In this document: positions 34,336-47,666 of the stretch, piece by piece
How positions within the stretch are numbered: the stretch's first letter is position 1
Layout: every line of letters starts with the position of its first letter
Source: Prinsepia uniflora
Taxonomy: Eukaryota; Streptophyta; Magnoliopsida; Rosales; Rosaceae
DNA length: 64,000 nt
Direction of reading: 5' to 3'
NCBI GenBank assembly: GCA_032719365.1
Contig: CM064863.1
Location: 66,923,583-66,987,582 of the forward strand
Position numbers and translations under genes: made by a program
Notes under the pieces: generated by a model
Seen by the model: the letters and a program-made list of their open reading frames with translations, nothing else
Databases searched by the model: none
Told to the model about the DNA's origin: nothing

Positions 34336-37300
34336 ATCTTCCCTCCTTAATAAATTTCGTCCTCGAAATTCCAACCGATCTAATCTCAACGTACTTCCCT
34401 CCTTAATAAGTTTCGCTCTCGAAACTCGACTATCCTGATTCCACAAACACCCCGTGGAAAGTGGAATCGACCACGCAACACGTGTACACCCGTACACCAA
34501 CTACTTAGACAAAACTTGTCTACACCCAAACGTACCACTAATACTCAAAACGCAACGATTACATTCGACCCCGTCGAATGACTGAAACTACTTGTTTCGA
34601 ATTTGACACCACTTGTCAAATCAACCCTCTCGTTGACGCAACAACTTGACGGTTCCTTTCCCACTCCCACTAGGAGTCAGCTGACCCCACTCAACAATCT
34701 ATGTTGACACATCCTGACAATCTGTCACCACACAGTTGTTGTCAGTCGAAAACTGACACTAGACTCACTTGTGGCTACACATGCCACCAACGTACTTAAC
34801 TTAGTAAACAATCTCCGACCTTTCACACGACTTGTGTGTAATTAAACACATCGGAATTACCATGACCCATTGCATAGTAATGTTCGGTCCACAACCAATC
34901 CCATGGTATCGGAACCAATCCGACTACCAACACGTTCACCAACACACCTCGGGTATATCCCGTATACCGTAACTAGACATCACAAGTCTACAAGGTATTG
35001 TACCTCGAACCATGTACGAAGTACACACATCTATCTAATGACCAGACTACAACCACCTAGGTCATAGCCGAATGCGTTCCAATAATGGAGTACGTTTGCC
35101 CAATCCAGCATGAGACAAAACGAAACTCCACCCAACATCTAGTTCCAATTCCGAATCTGAATCCACAATTTCGTAAGAAATCCCGGATCCAAGCCCAGAC
35201 ATCACATTTTTAATTCAAATCCAAATTCGAATCCGAAATCATTATTCCGTAAGCTAGCATTTGGAATAACCATTCCGTACCCAAACCCGGAAATATACTT
35301 TCAAGTTCCAAAATCGAATCCTGAATCGTCACCCAGAAATTCGATTCCAAATCCCGAAATCTCATTCACATTTACCAAGACACACCAAAACCAAACCTAT
35401 CGGTTACCCGTTCAATACACTTGATTGACTTCATAGGGAAGCCAATCCAACCTCCACACGTCTAAGGTTGACAAAATTCAACTACCGTGAAAACCTACTC
35501 ACCCGAGTAGAATACCATACGGGCCCCACTTCGAAAAGAAGTTCAACCCCGTCATTTACGACTCACGTACCAAGGTAAGAGTGATATACTCTCCCCCTAT
35601 CTAAATCATCAAGATCACGACCCAGATAGACACTGTGTCCGTGACAATAACGTCAAAATCCTAGATCGCCACAACGATCGACAACCGACTCCCACAACTA
35701 GACAGATCAGTCAACGACGAGACACGTCGAGACTGCGGATTCTCACGGATTACCTTGTATCAATCCTTGTCATTCCACCTAGGAAAACCAAGGAGGATCC
35801 AAAATGATGACGTCCAAACTCATCCTACGTGGATGCAACAAAAACTCACTGCACTCACCACGCCATGTACCCCAACATCGTCTGCCACCAAGCAGAAACG
35901 AAAAATCTCGTTTACCTAATTTCGAACACGTAGCTCCTCCTAATGACCTCACAACACACATGGGCTCACCAACCAATACACGCTCAACGTACTGGTAACT
36001 ACAGTCAATGTCTGCCAGGGCAGAAAGCAAGAAGTCAACCCCAATGACTTCGGAATACCAATCACCAAAAACGAACACCACTCTCGTTCCCCAATCACAA
36101 CGCTTCTCGAATTTAAGGTTCCAACCACGTTGGAAACAGACATGCTCCCAACAAGGCTTCAAGTCTGACCACTAGACTTCCTACCTCCTCAACTCACTTG
36201 GACGACGTGTCCACAATCGATCTGTTATTGTCCCGTTCGCACATCCCGACCTTTACAGGTTCAACACTCGGTTTCCCAAGTTCTCAATTACAAATTCCTA
36301 CCTTTATACCACTAATGGTTTTTCCTCGTCTTTTCCAGTTTTAATCATTTCCATGTACTTTTTAGGGATATTAAACATAAAATCGCACAAATTTTGGAGT
36401 TGCCAACAACTCCCCCAAATCCACTAATCATCCCAAAATTTCTTAAATCTTAATTATACCATTTTAATCCACTCCTTACTGGTCATCTCACCACTATTGG
36501 GACTTATCCCAACACAGCACAGTCTTATCTGGATCCCATCCAGTCCATCACTCAACCACTATCGAATCTCAAAGACCGAACATATGTCCATCATGACGGA
36601 GTCACACCCCGACTGGTGGCTCATCGTCAACACCATTACCGACACTAGCACCAGCGCTAGTACCAGCACCAACACTTTATCAACAACACTAGTATCAGCA
36701 CACAGGCATCCATACTAGCATCAGCACAAAAGTACCAACCCCGCAAACATCCATACTGCACACCGTGTGCAAATACGACAACCCTGGATCTCCGTTCATA
36801 CGGAACGACGATCCCGTACCTCACGACTATGGGTACCACTATTCTGACAATCCCTATCATGAAAATGAACGTTCCCTGAACGTCCCCAAGTATCAGAACC
36901 ATACCAATTACCCTCGATAGCCAGTCATCTCCATATGACTTCCAACTAACTGTCATTGCTATCGAGATCCGCATCCACACATCACACCAATACCCGATCC
37001 AACACGGGATTCCACAATTTATCTCAGAACCGTATCCGTAAATCGAATCCCATAGTTCAGCCTAGACTCACCAGAGCCATCCACAAGGTCATTCATGACC
37101 TCAGCCACTCGTCGCAGCACAAGTTCTCATCCACTAACCACAATTAAGGTTTACCTTTTAACACTAGGGTTCCACAATCACACCCTATGGTTCAACCGAA
37201 CCAAACAGCTCTCCGTAACATAAAATCCACAACCTGACCGACCCCGCGGTCTAGACATCGAATAGACGTCAGATCCAATCCTACCATTCCATCAACGTGG

Positions 37301-37659
37301 GTTCCACCACTAGGTCATCGGCCAACTCCGATGAACCAACATCCCTCACACTAGAAACCACCACAAGGGTTCACATTTTTAAACCATTACTCACATGAGG
37401 TTCCCCGAACCTGGCTGCACCTAGCAGCACAACAATCCAATATCACATGACCGAACCGACGGTCCCACTATACCAGTTCACCACAATCAACCCCACTTGG
37501 GTCGAATCACATTAACGCACGGCGTATCGGGCCAATCACACTCCATCCACTATCCAAACCCAAAAACTATCTATCAGGTTGATAACGAATTGCAGCCCAA
37601 AGAGACATCACACCCTCGACCTGCGCACACAAAAGAGCAACCATGCTCTGATACCAAGT
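34336..37659 (-). mobile_element. LARD internal domain 2, non-coding
   Basis: A 3324-bp copy of internal 1 at a 6602-bp offset, with no difference noticed by eye. It has its own PBS and polypurine tract, so it could in principle act as an independent unit with LTR2 and LTR3. No coding potential. Confidence 0.85.
37645..37656 (-). other. Primer-binding site, LARD internal 2
   Basis: Identical to the site in internal 1, three bases inside LTR3. Confidence 0.85.
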
Positions 37660-40600
37660 TGACAGGACCCATCCCAATCCCCCCGGGATTACCGTGGAAT
37701 ATGCCCTGCTCCCGTCCAACAAGGGGTGTCAGACAAGGGATAACCAAGAGCCACTGCCCAACGGGGCATCCAGAGTGCGCAAGGATCGATGGAGGAGGTG
37801 TGCAATGTCCCAGTCCCTGCTGCAATCGCATCCGTAATCAACCTGAAGGGCATTAAAACCAAAAGCTGTGAGTGGACAAAAACCAATAAGTTTACCCAAA
37901 TACATTTATAAGACATTTATGCCCTCCAATGAAAACGTATGCATGCCACCAAAAACCAGTAACCAAAACGTTTGCTCAACCGAGCCATTAGGGCCTTAGC
38001 CCAAAAACGGTTAACCAAAAACCAAGTGTGGGAACTCAGCCCAAAACTGTGGAATACCACCACCATACATATTAAAACCATGTGGGTCACCACCCACTAC
38101 CATAAATGAACATCAATTCAAAATCCAAAACCATTTAGGGTCCCTGACCCGACATACCATTTCATAACCAATAATCCATTTTTACCACATAACACATATC
38201 CAACCAATAAGCCATTTTATTCATTAATCCATATTTTACCATTACCATCACCAGCATCCCAGATGCTTAGCGTCCCAGACGCTAGACGTCCCTGACGTCA
38301 TATCTCACGGTTTCATAAGCTACGCGTGCTGCCCGGGGTCTCTCCGGGTCCATATATCTGACATCCCTGATGTCTGACGTCCCTGACGTCAATCATAGCA
38401 ATCCTGCTCCTGAGTCATCATACGGTCCGGCTGCTCCGTATAATGACCCCTCGCAGGCAATGCACCGTGACTTCCCCAGTGTCCCAGACATCTGGAGGAG
38501 ACCATCATATATCCTTGTATCCAGATGGTATATGGAAAACAGTTTTATTTAATCCTTTTATCACATTATTACCATTGGGCCCTGCCCGAAATTTCCATAA
38601 AACCACATAATTCCATTTAGGGTCCCTGACCCAAAATCACAATTATTAAATATAGGGTCCCTGACCCGAAATCACATTTATAATCCAACTGGGCCTCATG
38701 CCCGATTTTATGAACCACTGGGCCCACGGCCCGATTTGTAAACCAACTGGGCCCGCAGCCCGACTTATAAACCCACTGGGCCCACGGCCCGAATTCACAA
38801 ATCAACTGGGCCCCTGGCCCGATAACATAACTCAAATGGGTCTCAGCCCGATTTCATACCAACTGGGCCCCTGGCCCGATTTCATTAACCAACTGGGCCC
38901 CCGGCCCGATTCTCAAATGGACTCCAAGTCCGAAATTTCCAACACAAGTGGGCCTCAAGCCCAAGTTTATATTTCCAATTTCAAAACCATTTCATCACAT
39001 TATATCCAAGTCATAAATATGGAAAATCCATGTAAAACTGAAAACCTCGATTTACGTGCAAGCACGTAAATCGCCTCGAAATACGTGAAACCGTACAATT
39101 TACCAACAACCAAATCAACATCACACAATCACAACCATAATCCATATAAAACATTTAAGCATGCATAGAATTTATAAAACCAAAGTCCACTCACAGACCG
39201 TTTTAACCGTGTGCCTCGATACGCGTGCCACCGGCCCTCCCGGGCCACACCACTATCACCGGGACTCCCAATCCTGTCCAAATCACATTAGAGGGTCACT
39301 AACCTCATTATTAACATCCTATCAAAGTCCCGTAATTTTCCCGAATTTTTACTTATTTTTAAACTTGATTTAAAACCTTCGGACATCCCGAACACTATCG
39401 AGACGGTGTCCGATCGACACGAAACCAATTCCAAAATGTCCGTTACATCGAATAGATTAAAAGTCATGTTGGAAGTTTCCCCAAAATACCCTTCACGCGT
39501 CCCCACGCGCCAGGTCAACACTCAGGTCAACATTGATGACGTCATGCTACAGTAACCGGGTTCTGAAACCGGGTCTGTAACCGGGTCGCCGTCGACCCGC
39601 TGCTTGACCCGATCACAGATCGAGTTCCTGAACACCATTTTTGATGCGGTTTGATCCTATGGACTCGTCATAACCTCCTCTACGGTTCTGTGACATCCAA
39701 ACTCATTTTTAGGTGGATTAAACTACCTGAAAACTGACGGGAAAAGCGGCTGAGAACTCAGGTCATCCTCTCCGGCGACTCGTCGAGATTCCGGCCGTGG
39801 TTCATGGTCCAAAATGGTCGTCTAGGTTCCTAGGACATGTCTCAAAAACAAACAAACAATTTCAACGTCAAAAACGGACGTTTCGAAGCAGGGAAGTAAA
39901 TCGGGTCTTCACGGTTTTTCAGACTTACCGCCGCCGTGGCGCCGCCGTGGCCCGTCCAGTCGTGGTCTGAGTCGTCCTAAGGTTCCAGTTTACCAATCCC
40001 TGCGTTTGTTCGAGCCCAGATATGAAGGTTTGGATGGTTGGACAATTTTGGGCCGATCGGGTTCCTCTCGGGTCTGGGTGGTTTCCGGCCGTGCAGGGCG
40101 GCCGTGGTGGTGGTGGCCGTCGTCTGGAGGTGGCTGGGGTCTGTCTGGACGTGTCTGGTACATGGGTTGAGGCTGAGATGTGATGGTGTTTGTTCTTGGA
40201 AGGAAACCGTGCTCACGGTTTTGAGAGAAAATGAAAGTAAGAGGAATGTGTTCTGAGGGTTTAAGAAATAAAGGAAGATGAGATCAAGGGCTGGGATTCA
40301 AGCTGTGGTTTGAATGGATGGTGAGGATTTGAGGGGAGGAAAAGATTAATTAATTTAAATGGCCAGCAAGGATCCCTGAATTAGGGAAGGAAGGAGATGA
40401 TGACATGTGTCATTCATCAAGGGTCCAGATTGGTTTGGTTAAAGTAATCAGATTTTATTATTATATTATTATTTTATTCCGAGTCTCGGTTAATCGCGTT
40501 TTACGTCCTTGACCATAACTTCGTCGTCGGATCTCCGATTTCGGCATGCCGCCTGTCGTTGGATTCGTATCGACGAGACCTACGTAACGGTCCTTGGCCC

Positions 40601-40937
40601 TCGCCCATCGGACCTCCCGATCAAAAAGTCAACATTTGGCCCCTAACAAGCCAAATTACCAAAATACCCCTCAACTTCCGAACACCATAACTTTCTCTAC
40701 GGATGTCGGAATCGAACATGCCACCTGTCTATGAACTCGTGACGTCCCGACTACTTCACGGTCATCGGTCAAAGTCCATTTGACCGCCCGAACAAAAAGT
40801 CAACATTTTGCCCACGATCAGGGGCAAAACGGTCATTTTGCACAATTTGTCCGATTCCGCCCTACTAACCACCGTTCAACCTCGCTAATCAAGATTAGTG
40901 ACTAATCTAATCCCGGAATTCGGGACGGGTCGTTACA
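37660..40937 (-). repeat. LARD LTR3 (outer 5' LTR)
   Basis: The same 3278-bp LTR, ending GGTCGTTACA before the ACCAA duplication. Private bases against both other LTRs are seen at 38963, 39039, 39098, 39602, 39934, 40160, 40183, 40239, 40257, 40718 and 40818. That is roughly 0.35 percent, a measure of time since insertion. Confidence 0.9.
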
Positions 40938-41027
40938 ACCAACGCTTTGGGTCAAAAGTCAACATTTTGCCCTAACTAGGGGCAAAATAATCATTTTACA
41001 TATAATTTTCATTAAATAAAATAATAC

Positions 41028-44000
41028 TGTAACGACACGTGCCGAATTTCTAGATTAGATTAATGAATAATCAAGGATTAGTGAGATTAATCGATGATTA
41101 GTGGGTTACTTTCGAACAGATGGTGCAAATTGACGATTTTGCCCTTCGAATAGGCAAAATGTTAACTTTTCGTTCTAACGGTCAAATGGACTTTGGCCGA
41201 TGATTGTGATGTAGTTCTCGACGTCACGAGTTCATAGAGAAGTGGTACGTTCGATTTTGACATTCGAGGAAGAAGTTGTGACGTTCGGAAGTTCAAGGGT
41301 ATTTTGGTAATTTGGTTAAAAGGGGCAAATAGTTGACTTTTGACCTGGGAGGTCTGATGGCCGAGGACTGTTACGTAGATCGGGTCGATACAAAGTCGTA
41401 GACAGGCAGCACACCAAAATCGGACGACGAACGGGAAAGTTATGGGTCACGGAAGTTCGATTGCATTATGCACGCATTACGAGGCAATGATGAGGTGGAA
41501 TCATCTGATTGGACAGATATTTAGGTGGGGCCCATGGATGAGTGACAACTCATCCCATTGGCCCAAACCCCCAATTTTTGGATCTAATTAATTAATTAAT
41601 ATTATTTTTATTATTTTATAATTTCCACTCATCTCATCTTTTAATCCTAGCCATCTATCCTTATCCTTCCTCAATCCTCACCGTCCATCTCTCTCTCTCT
41701 CTTTTATGATCATCATCATCATCATCTAACTAATCTCTCTTCTCTCCCACGACCACAATTTCCATTTCTTATTCTTTTCTTTCAAAAACCAGACACACAC
41801 ATCACCATCACCACCCCATATCATCTCCATCTACTATTCTGAATGACTAACCGAGAGAGAGTGACCAAAGGGATGGAGGAAACGGTGGCTCGCGGCAGTC
41901 CACGATGGAGGTAAGAGTAACCCGTGAACCCGTGAGTTTCGAATTGTGGAAATCGGGTTTTGGTCGTGGTTTGAGCCCCTTTTTTATTCTATTGTGACCT
42001 AAGGACAAGGACGACTTGTTTGGGATCGGTTTTGATGGAAATCGACGACTGGAACGGGGGGAAAACTGAACTTGAAGTTCAAGCTCACGGCTTGTCCATG
42101 GAAGGTACATTTTCGGTTGACTTTTTTGTTTTTTTAATAGCTAGGAAGTTTAGGTTTGATGCTAGGAAACTTTAGGAATCAAAAGGGAACAAAACGGATT
42201 GAAAATGAACGAGTTTGGGCCCTGGACCGATCCAGGTCGGTCTGGCCCGGTTCAAAACCAGAGGATCGGTTCGATTGAGGTTAAGGATGAACAGTGCTCT
42301 AGTGAGTGGCTCCCATGGGCAGCCCTTTTGGGCGGTGCGTGAGCGGTCTGATGGGGAAACTTCAAACACAAAAAATCATCCTTTCGATGTAATGAACATT
42401 TTGGGACTACTTTCGTGTCAATCAGACATCGTCACGATAATTTTCAGGACATCCGAAGGTTTAGGATCGAGTTTTAAAATAGTTAAAAATTTGGGAAAAA
42501 TACAGGACTTCACTGAGAGGTTAATAAGGTAGTTAGTAACCCTCTAGATTGATTTGGACAGGTTTGGGAGTCTTGGTGATGACGATTAGCCCGGTGAGGC
42601 TTGCGGCACGCAAATCGAGGCGGCAACTTAGGACGGTCTGTGAGTGGACCTTGATTTCTAAACTGTGATGCTTGCATAAATGTTTTATATGATTTATAGA
42701 TATGATTCTATAATGTTGATTTGGATGATTGTGAATTATATGGTTTCAAGAATTTCGAGGCAATTTACGTGCTTGCACGTAAATCGAGGTTTTTGGTTTT
42801 TACACTGGTTTTCCATACTTATGGTTTTGGAAATAGTTTAATGAAATGGTTTTTGATTTGGAAAGGTAAACTCGGGTTCGAGAACCATTTGTTTTGGAAA
42901 CCCTCGGACTCGAAGTCCATTTAGTTACGTTTTCGGGCTAGAGGTCCAATTGGTTCTTGAATCGATTTTGGATTTGGAAATATAGACTGGGAACGAGACC
43001 CCTTTGATTTACGAACTCTCGGACTTGAAGTCCATTTGACTTAACAATGCATCGGGCCGAAGGCCCAGTTGATTTACTTATCGGGCTCGGAGCCCAGTTG
43101 ACTTACGTATTGGGTACAAGGCCAAGTTGGTTTACGATTCGGGCTGGAGGCCTAGTTTGTTTGTGGATTTGGGCTTAGGGCCCAGTTATGTTTTAAGATG
43201 AGTGATTTCGGATCGGGGATCCATAAATGGATTTCTGGTTCATAACGGTTTATGGGGACCGGCATGAACCCTTGAAAGGTTTTGAGAATGTTTTCAAATG
43301 GTTTTTCGTATACCATCCTTTATATATGAATTGTCTCCTCCGGGGAGGGTCGTTGGCCTGGGTGGACCCTAGAGTAGTCACGGAGCACTGACTGAGTGGA
43401 GTCGCCCCCGTTGGGTTCCTTACTCTCATTAAGGCTATGGATTATAACCTCAGGGAGGGTCATTGATCTACGGACATTAACCTGGGTGGACCCTGAGAGA
43501 CTTGGGCTTTGAGACCCCGGGTAACACGCGCGTAGCTCTAGATACCGTGACAGAATTGGTTATATAAAATTAGATAAACATGATTTCATGGATTTGCGAA
43601 ATTGTGGTTTAAGAGTGATAAATGGATTTGGGCTGAGATCCCACATATATTTATTATGTTCTAGATTTTTGTAAATGGTTTTGGGCATGGGCCCTTATGA
43701 TTATGGTTGTTTAAACATATGTGGTTTGATAAATGGTCTTCCTATGCATGCCTGTTTTTTTAGTGAAGGGCATAAAGGTCTTCTATAAATGTGTTTTAAT
43801 GAACTATTACTTTTTGTCCACTTACAGTCTTTCTGTTTTCAATGCCCTTCAGGTTGAATACGGTGCAGATTGTACCAGAGACCGAGACATCACATACCTC
43901 CTTCAGATCCTGGTGTACTTTGGAAGACGGAAGGCTAAAAGTTTTAATTTTCCCTGGTCTGCCACTCCGTGTCAAACGGGATCAAGAGCGTTCCTCGTTA

Positions 44001-47000
44001 ATCCCTGGGGGATTGGTGTAACGACCCGTCCTGAATTCCAGTATTAGATTAGTGACTAATCAAGGATTAGTGAGGTTAATCGGGGATTAGTGGGTACTTT
44101 CAGACGGATGGTGCGAAATGACGATTTTGCCCTTGGAATGGAAAAAATGTTGACTTTTTGTTCAGGAGGTTAAATGGACTTTGGCCAATGACTATGACGT
44201 AGTTCGGGACGTCACGAGTTCATAGATAGGTGGCACGTCCGATTCGGACATCCGAGGAAGAAGTTATGACGTTCGGAAGTTCATGGGTATATTGGTAATT
44301 CGATTAAAGAGGTTAAATTTTGACCCAGGAGGTCAGATGGCTGAGGGCCAAGGACCGTTACGTAGATCAGGTCGATACCAATCCATACACAAGTGGCACG
44401 CTGAAATTGGACTTCGATCGGGAAAGTTATGGGTCACGAAAGTTCGATTTCACTATGCACGTATTACGAGGAAATCATGAGGTGGCATATCTGATTGGGC
44501 AGATATTTAGGTGGGACCCATGGATGAGTGACAAATGTCACTCATCCCATTGGCCCAAACCCCTAATTAGTGGATCTAAGATGTGATTGGTCCACTTGTT
44601 TTATTTTAATTATTTTCCCTAACCACTTTCAATCCTAGCCCTTCATCTCACCCATTCCCTTCATGCTGGCCATCCATTCCTATATCCCTCTCACCTGATT
44701 AGCTATTCCTTTCTGCTCCTTCACAAACCCGAAACCACCATTTTCCATTTCCTCCATTTCTTCATTTAGCAAACACACGGCTTACCACCCCACAGCATCC
44801 ATATGGTTTTGTGAGAGATAGGGAAAGACTGAGATGATGAGGGCAGGACAGTGACGGGCCACGGCGGGGAGAACCCGAAACCTTGAGGTGAGCATTTTGA
44901 AATTTGGAAACAGAGTTTTAAAGGGTCTTGGTCGATTCTATTGATTGGAAATGATTTTTGGTGAACTTTTGGGAAGGTTTGCATCGATTTCGAAGGCTGG
45001 GACGGCTGGAGGCCACGACGGTGATTGGTTGCAAGTGGCCGGTTCGGGTTTCAATCTTGGAGGTAGTTTTTCAACCCGGTTTTCTTGATTTTAGGGCTGG
45101 ATAGTTTGGGTTTATAGTTAGGAACATGTAGGAATGAAAAAGGGGAAGAATGGATTGAAAATGGACGAGTTTGGGCCCTGGACCAGCCCAGACCGGTCCG
45201 GCCCGATTCAAAACCAGAGGACCGGTTCGACAGAGGTTAGGGATGAACAGTGTTCTGGCGGGTGGCTCCCACGCGCAGCCCCTTTGGGTGGCACGTGAGC
45301 GGTCTTATGGGGATGTTTCCAACATGTCAAATCATCTATTCGATGTAACGAACATTTTGGGACTGGTTTCGTGTCAATCGGACACTGTCTCGATAATTTT
45401 CGGGGCATCCGAAGGTTTAGGATCGTGTTTTAAAATAGTTAAAAATTTGGGAAAATTACGGGGCTTCAATGAGAGGTTAATAAGGTAGTTAGTAACCCTC
45501 TAGATTTATTTGGACAGGTTTGGGAGTCCCGGTGACGACGATTAGCCCGGTGAGGCTTACGGAACGCAAACCGAGGTAGCAGCTTAGGACGGTCTGTGAG
45601 TGGACCTTGATTTCTAAACTGTGATGCATGCATAAATGTTTTATATGCTTTATGGATATGATTATATGATTATGAATTGGATGGTTGTGATTTATATGGT
45701 TTCACGCATTTCGAGACGATTTACGTGATTGCACGTAAATCAAGGTTTTACGGTTTTGCACTGATTATCCGTACTTATGGTTTTGTAAATGATTTCATGA
45801 AATAGTTTTGGATTTGAAAAGGTAAACTCGGGTTCAAGACCCATTTTCTTTGGAAACCCTCAGACTCGAAGTCCCTTTTGGTTACGTTATCGGGCCAGAG
45901 GCCCAATTGGTTCTTGATTCGATTTCGGATTTGGAAATATGGACCAGGCACGAGACCCATTTGATTTACGAACTATCGGACTTGATGTACATTTGATTTA
46001 ACAAGGCATTCAGGCCGGAGGCCCAATTAAGTTACGAATCGGGCTCGTAGCCCAGTTGACTTACGTATCGGGCACGAGGCCCATTTGGTTTACGATATCG
46101 GGCACGAGGCACATTTGGTTTACGAAATCGGGCAAAAGGCCCAATAGGTTTACAAATCGGTCCGGAGGCCCAGTTTTTATGTGGATTCGGGCTTAGGGCC
46201 CAGTTATGTTTTAAGATTTTGATTTCAAGTCGGGGACCCATAAATGGATTTATGGTTCATGACGGTTTATGGGGACTAGCATGAATCCTTGAAAGGTTTT
46301 TATGGTTCATGACGGTTTATGGGGACCAGGCATAAACCCTTGAAAGGTTTTGAGAATGTTTTCAAATGGTTTTTCGTACACCATCCTTTATATATGGATT
46401 GTCTCCTCCGGGGAGGGTCGTTGGCCTGGGTGGACTCCGGAGTAGTCACAGAGCACTGACTGAGTGGAGTCGCCCCCGTTGGGTTCCTTACTCTCAGAAA
46501 GGCTATGGATTATAACCCCTAGGGAGGTTCATTGATCTATGGACATTGACCTAGGTGGACCTTGGGGAGACTTGGGCTTTGAGACCCCGGGTAGCACGCG
46601 CGTAGCTCTAGATACCGTGACAGGATTGGTTATATAAAATTGGATAAACATGATTTCATGGATTTGCGAAATTGTGTTTTATGATTGATAAATGGATTTG
46701 GGCTGAGATCCCACATATGTTTACTATGTTATGGTTTTCTGTAAATGGTTTTGGGCATGGGCCCGTATGGATTTGGTTATTGAAACATATGTGGCTTGAG
46801 AAATGACTTTACTATGCATGCATGCTTTTTAGTGAAGGGTATAAAGGTCGTTTATGAAATATGTTTTATAAACTCTTTTATTTTGTCCATTCACAGTCTT
46901 TCTATTTTCAATGCCCTTCAGGTTGAATACGATGCAGACTGTAGCAGAGGCCGAGACATCACATACCTCCTCCGGATCCTATCGTACTCTGAAAGCCGGA

Positions 47001-47118
47001 AGGCTAAAGATTTTAATTTTCCCTAGTCTGACACTCTGTGTCAGACGGGATCAGGAGCGTTCCTCATTAAACCCTTGGGGAGTGGGATGGGTCCTGAAAA
47101 TTGGGACGGGTACTGACA
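41028..47118 (+). mobile_element. Solo LTR D1, split by solo LTR D2
   Basis: Starts TGTAACGACACG and ends GACGGGTACTGACA; flanks AATAC (41023-41027) and AAAAC (47119-47123), a duplication with one change. Without the inner insertion it is about 3.0 kb. It contains a shortened palindrome (41536-41555), a (TCA)/(TC)-rich stretch near 41690-41725, GGCCC repeats (about 42920-43200) and a possible TATA stretch near 43318. No internal domain. Confidence 0.82.
44017..47099 (+). mobile_element. Solo LTR D2, nested in D1
   Basis: A 3083-bp solo LTR from TGTAACGACCCG to GGGTCCTGAAA (terminal CA mutated), flanked by a perfect ATTGG duplication (44012-44016, 47100-47104). It inserted only 14 bp before the end of D1 and is a close relative of it (shared order of motifs throughout). 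It has the palindrome (44522-44547), GGCCC repeats (about 45890-46205) and the U5 hairpin (47026-47046). A short duplication (TTTATGGTTCATGACGG, about 46250 and 46298) is present. Confidence 0.82.
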
Positions 47119-47666
47119 AAAACAGAAAGTCCAGGTCTTTACAATGTCTTTACCATTGGGAACACAACAATATCTTGTAGGTCTATGAAATAGACCCTTT
47201 TTGCTACGTTTTCGAATCATGCAGATATTCTAACTCTTCACGAATCAGTGCGTGAATGTATATGGATGAGAACCATTACAATGCATATTCAAAATACTTT
47301 TGGACTGTATCTCAACCCAGGATTGAAATATCGATATCGACGGATATATCGCTCGTCGAATTTACGGATATAAAGCTCCAAATATCGATATCGATATCGT
47401 TTACGGTCAACAAAAATGACGGAAATTGGGTCCAAATGATGGAAATTTGGAATGAAACTTTGGGAAAAACTTAAGTACCCAATAATCGTTATATAGGACT
47501 AATAAAAACTATAAAATAACTATGATATAATAAATATATGATGAATTATATGATAGAATATAGGTCTGCCGACCACTAACAGTATAAAATCTTAAAGATA
47601 AACTTAAATTAAAACATAATTCTATTGATAATATTTCCTTAAAAATATTGTACACATGGAACTTGA

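Larger units (their letters stand above)
24456..40937 (-). mobile_element. Tandem non-autonomous LTR retrotransposon (LARD-like), three LTRs and two internals
   Basis: A 16,482-bp unit inserted in the right Tekay LTR with a perfect ACCAA duplication (24451-24455, 40938-40942). The order is LTR1, internal 1, LTR2, internal 2, LTR3, repeating at exactly 6602 bp. Each LTR is 3278 bp and each internal 3324 bp. Each internal has an initiator tRNA-Met primer-binding site and a polypurine tract but no gag or pol, which fits a LARD (large retrotransposon derivative). Terminal bases, PBS and the pre-PPT motif match the Tekay-like shell, so such an element is a plausible helper. The near identity of units shows the array is young. 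Confidence 0.9.
2308..47143 (-). mobile_element. Tekay-like (chromovirus) Ty3/gypsy retrotransposon carrying nested insertions
   Basis: The outer element of the nest is read on the minus strand, so its 5' LTR is on the right. It runs from TGACAGGACCCGCC at 2308 to ...CTTTACA at 47143. Flanking pentamers are AGGTC (2303-2307) and ATGTC (47144-47148), a probable target-site duplication with one change. Without insertions it is about 9.9 kb: two LTRs of about 2.6-2.7 kb and an internal region at 17285-21856. The order gag, protease, RT, RNase H, integrase, chromodomain is that of Tekay/Del chromoviruses. All coding parts carry stops or frameshifts, so it is dead. Both LTRs have diverged visibly, so it is clearly older than the tandem element inside it. 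Confidence 0.85.
21857..47143 (-). repeat. 5' LTR of the Tekay-like element, split into three pieces
   Basis: Pieces 21857-24455, 40943-41027 and 47124-47143 join to about 2.7 kb and align with the left LTR. The breaks hold the tandem LARD element (duplication ACCAA/ACCAA) and solo LTR D1 (duplication AATAC/AAAAC). This copy has a longer CACGTG/TGACG-rich block (about 23430-23665) than the left LTR. Confidence 0.85.

Noticed and set aside
35779..36162. 127-codon minus-strand frame in the LARD internal (also at 29177-29560)
   Set aside because: No recognisable domain, codon pattern or start context; the region also has overlapping frames on the plus strand of equal quality.
24456..40937. Tandem array taken as a duplicated gene cluster or satellite
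   Set aside because: Each period contains an LTR, PBS and PPT, and the whole is bounded by one 5-bp target duplication, so it is a retroelement array.
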